A DNA stretch of 64,000 bases from Sparassis latifolia (Eukaryota > Basidiomycota > Agaricomycetes > Polyporales > Sparassidaceae): contig CM031555.1 of assembly GCA_018466975.1 (NCBI GenBank), positions 620,001 to 684,000 of the forward strand, in the 5' to 3' direction. Below the pieces are notes generated by a model that did not search any database, was not told where the DNA came from, and saw nothing but the letters and a program-made list of their open reading frames with translations. Shown piece after piece: positions 1-10,880 of the stretch; positions within the stretch are counted from its first letter, which is position 1, and each line of letters begins with the position of its first letter. The translations under genes were made by a program, and so were the position numbers.

Positions 1-2453
1 AACGAAAGGGACGGAGCTCGCCCGCCCTCGGATGGGTTGCGCAGCCCTGATTTGTGCAGTACTGCCGCAGCGTGGCTCATGTACGTATATGTACGGGAGT
101 GCTCGCAGCCCGGCTCCACTCGCAGTAATCAGTAGCATGTAGTACTATCCAGATATCTCAGAAAGGATTCCTCCAATCCAGTGCCGCCTGATTCTCGACA
201 AAGCCGTAGGGGGTGTATGTATTACGCCACCACAACGCGCCCATCGCCGAATAACAAAGTCACAAAATCGCAAAATCACAACGTAACATGACGACAAATA
301 TTCTCACTAAGCACCTTGTGGAGAAGTCTGCAGACTGCGTGCATGTGGAAGTGGGTCCATGCGCTCCTCGAGGCCGGAGAGCAGGGCCGCCTAGCACAAG
401 ATGTGCTGAAAATGCGGAAATTTGGGGGCACAGATGAGCGCGTCGGCGTGCACGGCGAGTGGGCCGGGTACACCAAGGAGAACATCTCGTTCGCTAAGTT
501 GTAGACGCTGCGGCAGCGCACGAGGCGATAGCCAAGAAAAAGAGATAAAAATGCACGCTCGAACGAATGGAAGGAGGCCCGCAAAGCTTACAAGCCAGTT
601 ACGAGGCAGAGCGTGCTGTTGCCAAGAACGTAGAATCAGATGGGCTTGCAAATTCGATTTGAATTTGAGGAGTCTGCCAAGAGTCCTGATTTCGGATGAC
701 AGGATGCACGGTGTGGTGGTCACGGAAGTCTGCTTGGTCGGGCTCTCCGGCATACACATGTTGATGCTATCTAAACTGGGAGTCTGTGGACGACGCGTGA
801 AAGCACTGAGGCTAGGAAGAAGGGGTGAAATGCTCGGGATTTAGGTAGGTCGCCATCGTGTGGGGCGGAGATGTACTGCTCCGTCGGGCTCGCCGGCACG
901 CGCATGGAATGTGACAATTCTTTGATAGTACCGAAGTCGGAGGGTCCGTGGATGGTGCGTGCAGGCAGGGAGGCCGAAACGAAGAGGGTGGGTAGATGCA
1001 GGGACTTTCGGAGGTCGAATGCATATAGCGGGCCATGCATCGTGAAATGCGCCATCTCTTGCCTAGTGGAGAAAGCCAAGATCATAGTTCCGGCCGTGGA
1101 CGACGCGTGAAAGCAGAGAGGCAGGAGGGAAGAGGGAAAAGGGCAGACACGCTCGCAAGTCGACGAGAATGGAAACACACCATGCACACCGCTGGTGGCC
1201 AGCGCTTCCTGGAGATGGAACGCGAATGTAAAGCCCCAGCACGTTGCACTGTCCTAATGCTGGTGGTGCTGGTGGTGGTGTGGCAGCGATGGTAGTGGTA
1301 CTATCGTTGACCTGGATATACCAAGATTCGGCACTTCTGGTACCGCCGTGCAACGCCTGGCGAGATACTCTCCGGCATCCCATACGATGTTTCGATGGCA
1401 CACAGAATATGACAGGTGATCTTTCTGGATCATTTTGAGCAACGCTGAATACCGTAGAGATATCGTTGTGTGTCGCCAGCCAGATATAGTGCCGCAATCA
1501 CGAATTCTCTGGGACCGAGGCAGGAGACACATACTTACCAAAACATTGACGTATCAAGAGCAGGCACGCAGGCTCCTACATGTGCGATTTAGAAACAATC
1601 AGATAAAATAGAGCCGTAGAAAAAAATATGGCACTTCCGTGTCATTCACATCTGGGTTAAGGATAGTAATGGTTTTCAGCGCTCTATAGCGGTATGAATG
1701 AAATAGCATTACCAACGGCAAAGCTTACCTTAACGGTGTGATAGTTGTGCATGCTGGAGCCACACTTTCGGCAAGGATTCAAGCAAGCCGACTGAGAAAA
1801 CGGCGAATATATTGAGTCAATCACTAGCACGTCCGGGGGATCTTCGAAGGCCGGCATAAAACAAACAGGTTGAGCACCTACATAACATACGAGATCGTCA
1901 GTAGATGGAGACAGCTATTGATCAAAGAGTACTTGACACCGAACATGACAATGTAGCTCCGCGTCAGAAGCTTTGAGGCTGACCGTGTAACGACTCACAG
2001 GTGTCTCGGGACACATTCTATGTGTTTCTACGCGATAACGTCGCCAAATCCTCAGAGACAGTCATGCCTACGCAATGCTGGACAAGTAGCATTTCCAAGG
2101 GAGGACGAGGCTGAGTCGGCAGCCATTTAACAGATATGTTTAGCACGCACTCACACAATATTGTACTACCGAAAGCTGGGAATCATGGGAATCATGGAAC
2201 CAAGCTATTGCCTAGCTATGCAACAGTAGTAATGAGATTGCGCAAAGTCAGAGACAAGTTCGAAAAGCCGTCTGGCCCATCGATCGCGACGCAGAACGCG
2301 ACCACGTGACAGCAACGTAAGTAAAGTATCCCACGGTTCAACCCAAGTTCAACCATTCCGAATGCACACCACCGTGACGAGTCTCCCGTTTTCTCACATC
2401 ATGATCTAGGACTTCTCCTCGGACGAACTTTCTTTGCAAGTCTGACGTCAACT
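1..2453. other. Gene-free stretch, no recognisable gene
   Basis: I found no protein family in any frame. The open frames here overlap on both strands, lack conserved motifs and often lack an ATG. The only structure noted is a set of diverged repeats at about 779–1140. Confidence 0.5.
779..1140. repeat. Three diverged tandem repeat units
   Basis: Segments beginning near 779, 940 and 1089 share a core of the form GTGGACGACGCGTGAAAGC followed by AGGC-rich and AGAAG-rich sequence. The first and third are the closest; the middle one is more diverged (GTGGATGGTGCGTGCAGGC). Spacing is about 150–160 bases. A second shared motif, TCGGGCTC(T/G)CCGGCA, precedes units one and two (about 738 and 886). 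This looks like an old local duplication with no coding role that I can see. Confidence 0.45.
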
Positions 2454-3014
2454 ATGGATGCAGTATACACCCGCACGGACACATTCGCGGAGACAACCCC
2501 ACCCGCAGTCAGTCGTAATGCATCCGCGATCCACAAGGTATCTGCCAGGCAGATGTCCGCCAATTCCATAGATCGAAGAACACTCCGTTTCGTGACGTCA
2601 CCCTGTGTCCACGTCCAGTATCCGAGTGCGGCCAGTTCTCGCGCCTGGCATTCCTCTACCCTGGAACGCCTCTCCGCCCAGGCTGGGGACTCACATAGCG
2701 AATACTATTCTTGGCAGACCGCGCGGCAGGAGCACGGCCGCCGTGTCAATATTCAACTTTCAGACATCCTGCGCCACCTCTTCTGTGGGAATCCAACGAT
2801 TCCAACTCCACACGGGACGGCGGCGTGCTATCTCCCGCGTCTAGCCACAGCGCCTGGGGTCGCCTCGGACGCCTATGCTGCACGCTGCCAGGAGCAATCT
2901 TCCGGCTTGCTGACGCCGCTACGCACCCGGGAAGGACGCAGAGACGCCGGACGGAGATGTGACGATCCTTCCTGCGTGCCTCGATTGCAGATACTGGTGA
3001 GTTTTCGGTGCTGA
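2454..3014 (+). CDS. Hypothetical open reading frame, 186 codons, doubtful
   Basis: An ATG-started frame of 186 codons without an intron. It has no motif, signal peptide or domain that I recognise. The composition is Ser/Thr/Arg/Ala-rich, as chance frames in GC-rich fungal DNA tend to be, and two other open frames overlap it on the same strand. It is listed only because it starts with ATG and is one of the longer frames in an otherwise empty 5-kb stretch. It may well be spurious. Confidence 0.15.
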   Translation: MDAVYTRTDTFAETTPPAVSRNASAIHKVSARQMSANSIDRRTLRFVTSPCVHVQYPSAASSRAWHSSTLERLSAQAGDSHSEYYSWQTARQEHGRRVNIQLSDILRHLFCGNPTIPTPHGTAACYLPRLATAPGVASDAYAARCQEQSSGLLTPLRTREGRRDAGRRCDDPSCVPRLQILVSFRC

Positions 3015-3040
3015 TATGATACGATACGATACGATATGAT
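3012..3040. repeat. Short GATAC/GATAT microsatellite
   Basis: About five or six copies of a five-base unit (GATAC with GATAT variants) in a row just after the doubtful frame ending at 3014. Confidence 0.7.
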
Positions 3041-5303
3041 CTATCATGCTATGTCATGAACTCGTCGAGCTTGTTGCATCGATGGCATCGTCGTCGGTGG
3101 TGTGCAGTTGCAGCCGGCCATGCGGATGTCGCGCAGACTCGGAAATTGCGGCAAATCCCACACGGATGAAGGTGGAAGACAGAAGACGGTCGCCTGCGCC
3201 GTGCCAACGCTGCGCACGCCCGGAAGTGCAAACGGTGGCGAACGGCGTATGGCTAGGTTTCTCAGCTGCGGCCGTGCAGCACGAATCGCGGTGCTCATAT
3301 CGTATGCTTGTGGTATGTCTGTGTTGCTCTCTCTCGCGGTTCTCAGACCTCAGGCAGGCAGGATGAGCGTTTCCACGGGTAGTCCGTCTGAAGGCCTGCG
3401 GAGGTGAAAAATGCGTTGCTTAAGCTTGCATCGAATCTGAGCCACCCCAAGACGCCCTTTCCGACTGCACGGTTGTACAAGGCTCTTCGGGTGGCCCAGG
3501 GTATTGTTACACTTCCCTGGCAGCGCGCATAGCGAGAATACCCACAGATCTTACATAGCGTCTCTAAGTGGCTCCCGCTGCCCACGACCGCTGCATATAC
3601 AGCACCATCTATCCGAATGAGCCTTCGACCGGCAGTCACGATCCCACCGCGGTGCAGGTCCGCGTCGACGATCCCGCGTCAATGTCATGATCAGCAGCGA
3701 TCTATAACAACCCCACAATCCCCACCGCACATGCGTTCATTGGCTGGGCCTGCAGAACTGACAATCAGGAATCAAGCCCCCCTCATGCTTGATGGTTATC
3801 TCCCTTCACGGTTGACTCTTGGGCAAGGGCTCTCCGCGCCGAGGCGTTTGCAGACCAAGTTGTCTTGCTGTCCGCGCGTCTGGAACTGATACTGACATAT
3901 TATTACGCCGGTGCACAAGCGATACTGATTGCGGAGATGGGCTCCGTCGGTCGATGCGATATGATGTGCACACGATGGGGTGCTGACGCCGCATCGTGGT
4001 CGTTCGACGCCATTATCGTACGAGCTCTCAGCGTATGAGCCGCAGCGCGGTGCAATATTTTTGGGCTGCCTCCGCCTTTCGACAGAAGCGCGTGCTTTAT
4101 ACGGACTAGCGTCGGGCAAATTTATCGGAAACACCCATCGCGATCGTCTTCCCTGCGGCAAACCCTCGTGGACCACCTCTCGCAACTCGTTTGGGTGTCC
4201 CCAAGGGAATAAGCAATTTGGAAACATCTCTAAGAGTCCCCGACACCGCATCACGGTGCATCCATATGGCAGGGCGCTCTCGACGAGCGGTACCCCATTT
4301 CGGGACGACACCCAGCGCCACGACTGACGTAAGCCAAGGAAACATCCCCGTGGCAACTTGTGGGGCCGCGGCTATCGCGGGTGCCGCGGCGCGAGGGCCC
4401 CCCGGGTTGGTCAGTGTGTGCCGGTCAGCGTCGGCGTCGGCGGGCTCGGCGTCTCATCCTCCCCCCCCACCAAGCCATCCGTGCGCCACGGGCTTTGTCA
4501 TCTTTTCGCTCGCTCGCTCTTTTGTGTGGCGATTTGTCACCGCCGCGCCAGCCCTGACTGTACAGCGGCACGCGCTTAGTCAGGGTTCGTCTGTGCTCCG
4601 CACGAGACTATTGGAGTTGAATTCGCTCGGACGGTGGTGGTGGGTTGGTATACATTTCGTGTCAATTTCATTGCTTCATCCGCTGGTCCCTACTAAACAC
4701 TGTACATACGAACGCGCACCCCGCCCTGGGGGAACGCGAGGTAATCAACCATTCTTCACCATCCATCTATCGCCTGAATCGTATGCAAAAAAAAAGGCAA
4801 ACGGCGCCACGAGATGTGCGGGGGGCGGCGGGTACGAGAGAGAGTTGGAAGGGGGTTAAACATGACTGGGTAGACATGGATGCAGAATGCGTAATGCGGG
4901 ACGTGGCTGCGAATAAGTGACGTGGCCGAAAATGGAGCCGCTAGGTAGCGCGTAACGGGTGGATAAGCGTGATAGAGAGAAGAGAGGGGAGACGAAGGGG
5001 CGAGGGGTTTCGTGTGCGACCCCAGAGAGACGCGTGAGAGGTAGGGGAAACAGTGAATCGGGGCAGCGGCGCGACAGGGGACCGGAGGGGGTACGCGTGA
5101 GTGCTTGCCGCGCGGACGCGCGTGCCGCAGCGACGGAGAGGGGCACGCAGCGGCGCGTCCCGGGAAGCCACTACCAGCTCCGGTAGCAGCTGACCCCAGC
5201 TGGGCCCGCGCGGCGCGAGTCAGGCGAGCGGAGTAGTCGACATGCGATGTGCGGGAAAAGTCAATCCTAGAGTAGGCTGTGGGGATGTGCGCAGCAGCGC
5301 GTG
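3041..5303. other. Gene-free stretch, no recognisable gene
   Basis: Open frames here run on several frames at once, with proline/arginine-rich translations and no family signature. The part nearest 5300 may hold the 3' exon or 3' UTR of the minus-strand His-rich gene, because a GT...AG pair near 5495/5425 could extend that protein in another frame. I could not decide this from sequence alone. Confidence 0.4.
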
Positions 5304-6407
5304 CTACGTGCGCCGCCGTGCCCGCCGCCGCGCAAACCGCTGCTGCGCGTGGAAGAGCCCGAAGCGGACGCGCAGTATGACCGCGGCCCACTGCTGGCGG
5401 AGCGTATATGTGCACGTCGGGCTGTAGATCGGGAGGACGCAATCAGGACGCGTTTGCACAGATCCAGAACGAGGGAGAAAGACGTACACGAACTCGACGT
5501 CCACGCCATCCAGAGCGAGCCGGCTGCTATTGGGGTTCGGCGCGCTCTTCTCGGAGCCCGCCTCGAGTGGTGGTTCAGCCGCGGCAGCGCTGCGCCTCAC
5601 CTTCTTCGAAACATTGCGGTTCAGCGAGATGCTGCGCCGCCGCCGCTTCTTGCCCCCCTCCTCCTCGATCTCGTCCTCGAGTACGGACCCGCGCATGGGC
5701 GACGACGCGTTCTCCTCGAGCGACCCGGCGGGCGACACGGACATGGGCACCGGCGCCGCAGACTCGGCGAAATAGTGCGAGTACGCGGGTGTGGCGGCGT
5801 AGGGCGTGTACGCGTACGACGGCGACGCGTGCCCGCTCGCGCGGCGGCGCGGGGGGGTCGCGAAGGGGGAGAAGTGCGACTGGGACTCGGCGTCCTCGAG
5901 CACCGCCTCTTCCTCGTCGGCCTCGAACTCGGTGGACCAGTCGCGCTCCCAGTTGGGGCGCGCGGCGGCAGCGGTGATGGAGTAGGAGGAGTAGCGGCCG
6001 CGGCTGGTGCTGCGAGAGCGGGCGGTGCCGCTGCTCGGACGCCGGCGGTCGTTGCGCGAGGGGTGGAGGACGGGGAAGTCGCGGTAGTCGGGGTCGTGGA
6101 GGTCGCCGTGGTGGTCGACGTAGGCGCGGGTCTGGTGGTGGGTCGCGTGGGAGGGGCTCGCGCTGGACGAGGAGCCCGAGGAGGCGGAGCTGGCGTAGGC
6201 GGGGTCGAGGAGGCGGGAGATGTCCGCTGCGCGGGTCGAAGGGGTGTACTGGTGGGCGAGATGGCTGCTGGGGAGGAGGGTGGTGATGCGGGGGATGGGG
6301 GACTGGGAGCGCCGGTGTGGAGAGTGGCGGTGGTGGTGGTGGTGGTGGTGGTGTAGGTGCTTGGGCGCAGATGGGGGAGTGCCCCCGGGAGAGTCGTAAA
6401 GGGGCAT
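5304..6407 (-). CDS. His-rich, low-complexity hypothetical protein
   Basis: The ATG at 6407 opens a frame of about 367 codons starting MPLYDSPGGTPPSAP. The unopened upstream frame has only a TTG. Near the N-terminus lies a run of eight histidines followed by RHSPHRRSQS. The rest is Ser/Arg/Pro/Ala-rich, with a basic cluster (GGKKRRRRS) near residue 265 that could be a nuclear localisation signal, and an acidic patch (EEDEAV-like) near residue 170. No catalytic domain is visible, so the function is unknown. The C-terminus is uncertain: GT...AG sites near 5495 and 5425 could remove a 71-nt intron and change the end. An antisense open frame of similar length is its shadow, made by the CAC/GTG repeats. 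Confidence 0.6.
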   Translation of the reverse strand: MPLYDSPGGTPPSAPKHLHHHHHHHHRHSPHRRSQSPIPRITTLLPSSHLAHQYTPSTRAADISRLLDPAYASSASSGSSSSASPSHATHHQTRAYVDHHGDLHDPDYRDFPVLHPSRNDRRRPSSGTARSRSTSRGRYSSYSITAAAARPNWERDWSTEFEADEEEAVLEDAESQSHFSPFATPPRRRASGHASPSYAYTPYAATPAYSHYFAESAAPVPMSVSPAGSLEENASSPMRGSVLEDEIEEEGGKKRRRRSISLNRNVSKKVRRSAAAAEPPLEAGSEKSAPNPNSSRLALDGVDVEFVYVFLPRSGSVQTRPDCVLPIYSPTCTYTLRQQWAAVILRVRFGLFHAQQRFARRRARRRT

Positions 6408-8263
6408 GTCTGGTCGTATGAGCTGCTGGAAGGAGTTATAAGGGCTGACCAAACAGAGCCGGAGAAAAAATACTCACCGGTTGCTTTACGCTGGGTGCTA
6501 TGTGAAGCGAAGCAAAGGGGAGCGCTTTGGGAGTGCCTGTGGCGGGTAGGTGCGAACGGAGGCTGTGGGCAGGGGAAGGCGGGAGCACGTCGGGGGTGAT
6601 GAGGAAAGGGACGAGGGTGGCTCGGGGAGGAGGAGAGAGGGTTATATAGACAGCGGGCTGGACGGGGAGAGCGAGTGAGATCACAGATGAGGGAGGAGAT
6701 CAGCTCGGTCGGTCCGTGGCGTAATCACACAATCGTCCGGCACCACTTTCCATATCGGGCCACTTTCTCACGGGATATCTCGCTTTCCAGCTCTGCTCAC
6801 CAATGGCTCACAGGTGCCTCACCTCAGCCGCCCCCTCGCTTCGCCTTCCCTTCCGCATCCACCCAGTGACTCCTCTCCGCCAGCGCGCACATGCCCCCCG
6901 TCCGGCTCTCCCCATACCCGTGAGTCACCCGGCCACCAGGCGCCCATCCGCCCGTCCACCAATCAGCTTCCTCCTCCCGCCCAATTTCGATATCGGCCCT
7001 ATTCATTTACCCTAATTCCTCGCCTTCCCGATTCGTCCGACTCGTGTAGATAGACTTTCCCCACGTGATACCCTCCTCCAGCTATTTTCGGACCGTCTAC
7101 GCGTCGAGGCGGCTCTGCGATCTCATTCGCCCAGCCTGCTTAGCCCGAGGTCCAGTCGAGATTCCCGAGGCCACCACCGCTAACTCCTTCCGTTTTTGTG
7201 TCCCAGGCCGCAAAACAGGGAGAGGGTCTCTGTACAACAGGACATCCTTTTACCCTTCCGGATTTTCTCGTCGAACGCAAACTTGGCCGACTTTCTTTAA
7301 TCGGCCGCTCCACCCGTCGGTCGGACATTGCTGTCTCTTGCTCGTCCACCAGCCAATGGCCTACTTCGAACTCTGAATCCTCAGCGGCTAGATTATCTCT
7401 CCTCGTCCTTCTCCGAGTCCCAAGCCGATGCATTCGCCCTGCCCCACCCGCAGCCTTCCGTTCCTCTGCATCTCTGTGGTCTCCACACGCGGTACTCAGT
7501 GCTTCTTCGACGCGACTTGTCCGAACCAGCTCTTCGCACCTCCTATCCTGTGCCCTCTGCGTTCATCATCGTCACGCACGCGATGACACCTTGATTATAC
7601 ATCTTTCTCCGGCCTTCTATCCGGCCAAGCTTGCGTCAAGGTATGTATGTACTCTATGTAAGTACGTGCAAGTGCACGCGCAGGTACGTCACCCACTGCA
7701 CCGCTCCCACGTACGTACCCCGGTCTGCGCATACGGTCTGCGCTGCGGCCGTGCCCGTTATATTCGTCCTCGCCCACCGCGCAGCTCAACACCGCCCAAG
7801 CGCCGCAGGCACAGCCAGGCCTCGCCCACCACTCTTCCCGCACGCACTCCGCGTGACCACGGGTGGGCACCCGCCTCGTCCGGCGAGCCACCGCCTATCC
7901 ACCTAACCTGCTTATCCTCCCCACCCACAGCCACTGCACGCCCATCTCGATAGCGCGAGATGCCATCGGCCCTGGCGTGAGCGCGACGCTTCTCGACTTC
8001 GCCGCGCCTATCTGCCCACCGTGCTCTGGCTTATCCACCCCCATCTGGTGCGACGCGCGTCCGCGCATGACCCAACCGCGATGCACGCAGAACGCACAAG
8101 GCGGCACCACCTGAGCGTGGGCGTGCCCTCACCGCACGCTAATGTCGGCGCGTCGGCGCGTTGTCGGAGCGTCCCGCGCGTTCTGCTGTTCATCCCCATC
8201 CACCTCGTCCTCGCCTCTTGCTGCGAACTTCGCTCCGGTCGACCGGGCTTCGGTGCTCGCAGC

Positions 8264-8690
8264 GTCGGACGCCCATCGTCGTCGCCCGCATCCGGCACGT
8301 TCTCGGTATGCCCGCATCGATGCGGCCGCTCGATAGGCAGGGAAGGGAACGCGCAATCGCCCGGCGCGCGCTTGCGATCGTCGTCGTCGTCAGCGCCAGG
8401 GGCTTTGCAAGTCCGTGCTTCCCGGGTGGCGAAGACGTCGACCCCGCGTGCTGCGCGCACCACATCGTGCGGCGAGGACGCGTCGTGCCCGTCGACGCGT
8501 CGGACGCCCATCGTCGTCCTCCGCATCCGGCACGTCCTCGCTATCTTCCCTCATCAGACACGCATCGATGCGGCACCACGCGCTCGCGATCGTCGTCAAT
8601 CGGCCTGGCGAGCGCCAGGGGCTTTGCAGAGTCCGTGCTTCCCGGGTGGCGACCCCGCGTGCTGCGCGCACCATATCGCACCGCCCTCGC
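8264..8690. repeat. Imperfect tandem duplication, about 211–235 bp period
   Basis: Two copies share ordered blocks: GTCGGACGCCCATCGTCGTC (8264 and 8499), CATCGATGCGGC (about 8315 and 8562), CAGCGCCAGGGGCTTTGCA and CCGTGCTTCCCGGGTGGCG, and CCCCGCGTGCTGCGCGCACCA (starting near 8442 and 8653). The offset falls from 235 to 211 along the unit, so small deletions followed the duplication. No coding frame is kept between the copies. Confidence 0.85.
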
Positions 8691-10527
8691 GGATGGACAT
8701 GCAGACTGCGCTGCGGCGAGGACGCGAAGCACGGGCAATTTTGGCTCGCTGCATGTGAGTCGTCGTCCCACGACGCCACGCCGTGCGCTGTGCGCCACCG
8801 CTGCGCTGCGCTTCGGCGGTTGGCGCAGCGGGTGGTTTCGGGGCAGGAGTATAGCTAGTATGCTGTCCGTGTCCCATGTCCACCGCTGGTGGTGGTGGTG
8901 GTACGGTATGGAAGCTGCGCGCGGCTGTGGGATGCGTCCGTGTGGTCGTGTATGCGTGTTCGACACGCTTCCATTTTGTCCTCGAATATACGACGAGATT
9001 GTGTGTGCGCGTGTGTATGCGGTGCGTAAGCTGAGGGATTGGGTTATACACTTGCAGTCGAGCGCGCTCGGCGAATACACGATTCCGAATTTGAGCGTGT
9101 GCCTTCTGGGCGCTGCGCGAAGCTTCTTTCTCTGCCTGCGCTCGGCGCGGGAACGCTCACGCGCGCGCTGGATTCTGGGTGATGATGATGAAGAAATCTG
9201 TGTATTTATACTGCAAGTAGGCGAGCAATACGCACTGGTAAGGGGTCTGTCTAGGAAGGATGTGGTCTGTGCTGCCGTAAAGCGGCGGTGTCTTAATAGT
9301 ACTGCATTGGTCGGTGGTGGGGAGGTTGTAATGTCAAAGCAATAAGAGGACAGCGTAGTGGGAAGCATGCGTATAGCGAGAAAAGGGAAAGAACACCTCA
9401 TCATCGTATTCTGCTCATCTTGAATCCTGCTACCCTGCAGGTTCGTGCGTGCGTTCGTGGTCCTTCGTTTGCCATACGGCTTGTCCGTCGTTTGAGGCAG
9501 CTCGTACTCTGTCGGACGGCGCTGGATTCTGGAGTCTACTGGAGGTTCAACGAAACTTCTCCTTCCTTCCCTTTCTCTCCTGACCCCTACGCGCAGTCAT
9601 CCCTGTTTATGTCCGCGGAACCCGATGCATACGGTCAAATCCGCGCTCTCCTCGTATATCCGCTTTTTCTCAGTTTTTTTTGTGCTGTATACTTATCCGA
9701 GACGCCCCGGGCGTGCTACGAGCCGGAGGGGGAGACCTGTGTTTACTGGAAGTCGCGAGTCGCTTCGAGAAGGAAAATTTTCGGGTGATTCTGGCGTATG
9801 ATTTGGCCAGGATACTGTACTTTGGCCCCCCGGGTTGCATGTGCACCTCTATTTGCGGTGGATATATGTTGAGGGTGGACGCCCGGGCCTCGAGTCGGAC
9901 GCCGAGGATACGCCGTGGGGGAGATCGCGGGCGTTGCCGATGGGCCGCGGTGAGATTAGATAATATAATCTGGGGAACTTCGTCCGGCGGGTCGATTGTG
10001 GCTTCCGATTCGCCAGAGGACGGATTACGTGTGGGGGATCGCGATCGCGATGTTATCGCGGCGCGTTCGTTCGTCACTGTGACGGTGGCGCGTACGTATA
10101 CACATCCATTGTCCTTTTTTTGTGGTTGAAATTTGAATTGTATCTTGACGTTGTTCTTGTGCGCCACTCGGTCTTGTGCAGGTGTTCGCGCTGTCGGCTG
10201 GTATCGATCCCCATCATCGACTCCTGAGCTTTCTTCTACTTCTGCATCGATGTCGATGACGCCGCCGCCGCTCGCGTATTGTCTCTCGCTCGCACTTTCT
10301 CATGACGAACACGTCGCGCACACGCCAGTCTTCGGATCGCCTACGTCCCTGTCGGCGCGTCGCAGCCTTGCTCGACGCATGCCGTCATGCCGGTGTCCAT
10401 GATAAGGGCATGCGAGGAAAAGGAAACTCCTAGTGTACGAACGACAACTTTTCGTCGTGTATGATGAGGTAGGCGGTGGAATTGGCTTGAGCGAGTCCCC
10501 ACCGGGATGGCCTGGGCCCTCTCATTC

Positions 10528-10880
10528 GTTCACCGCTTGAAGGCGGACCCACAAGGTGTGCGTTCTACATGCTTACTCGTGTACGATGATCGTTCTTCCA
10601 AACTTTCACCAGGGCGGTATGTATCTCCGTCGATGGATCCTGGTCGCCTCCAGGCTGTGTGACTTACTTCGCTCACGGCTTATTACAGGACGGCCTGTTC
10701 AAGCTCGCTGACTCGGATTACCTTGTCGTCCGAGCTGGTTGGTTCACCGCTTGAAGGCCTAACTAAAAGGCGTGTGGTCTGCGCGTTTACTCGTGCACGA
10801 GGTTCGTCCTTCCAAATCTTCTTTAGAGTGGCATGTATCTCCATCGATGTGTCCTGATCACCTTCGGGCCTTCTGAGGCA
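10528..10880. repeat. Imperfect tandem duplication, about 214 bp period
   Basis: GTTCACCGCTTGAAGG recurs at 10528 and 10742, each followed by CAC/TAA...AAGG(T/C)GTG, TTACTCGTG(T/C)ACGA, CTTCCAAA, GTATGTATCTCC and CATCGATG-like blocks in the same order. The flanking sequence is unique. No gene is evident in it. Confidence 0.8.

Noticed and set aside
4191..4859. A 222-codon plus-strand frame
   Set aside because: It begins with TTG, overlaps several other frames and shows only Pro/Ser/Ala-rich chance composition.
5301..6356. A 351-codon plus-strand frame rich in Val/Gly/Arg
   Set aside because: It is antisense to the His-rich gene and arises from the GTG/CAC repeat and GC-rich codons; it has no start context or motif.
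7198..9404. Long overlapping frames on both strands
   Set aside because: They cross the tandem duplication without keeping the frame between copies and contain no conserved motif.
9670..10167. A 165-codon minus-strand frame with RSRSP-type sequence
   Set aside because: It has no ATG start and no recognisable family, and overlaps a plus-strand frame of similar length.
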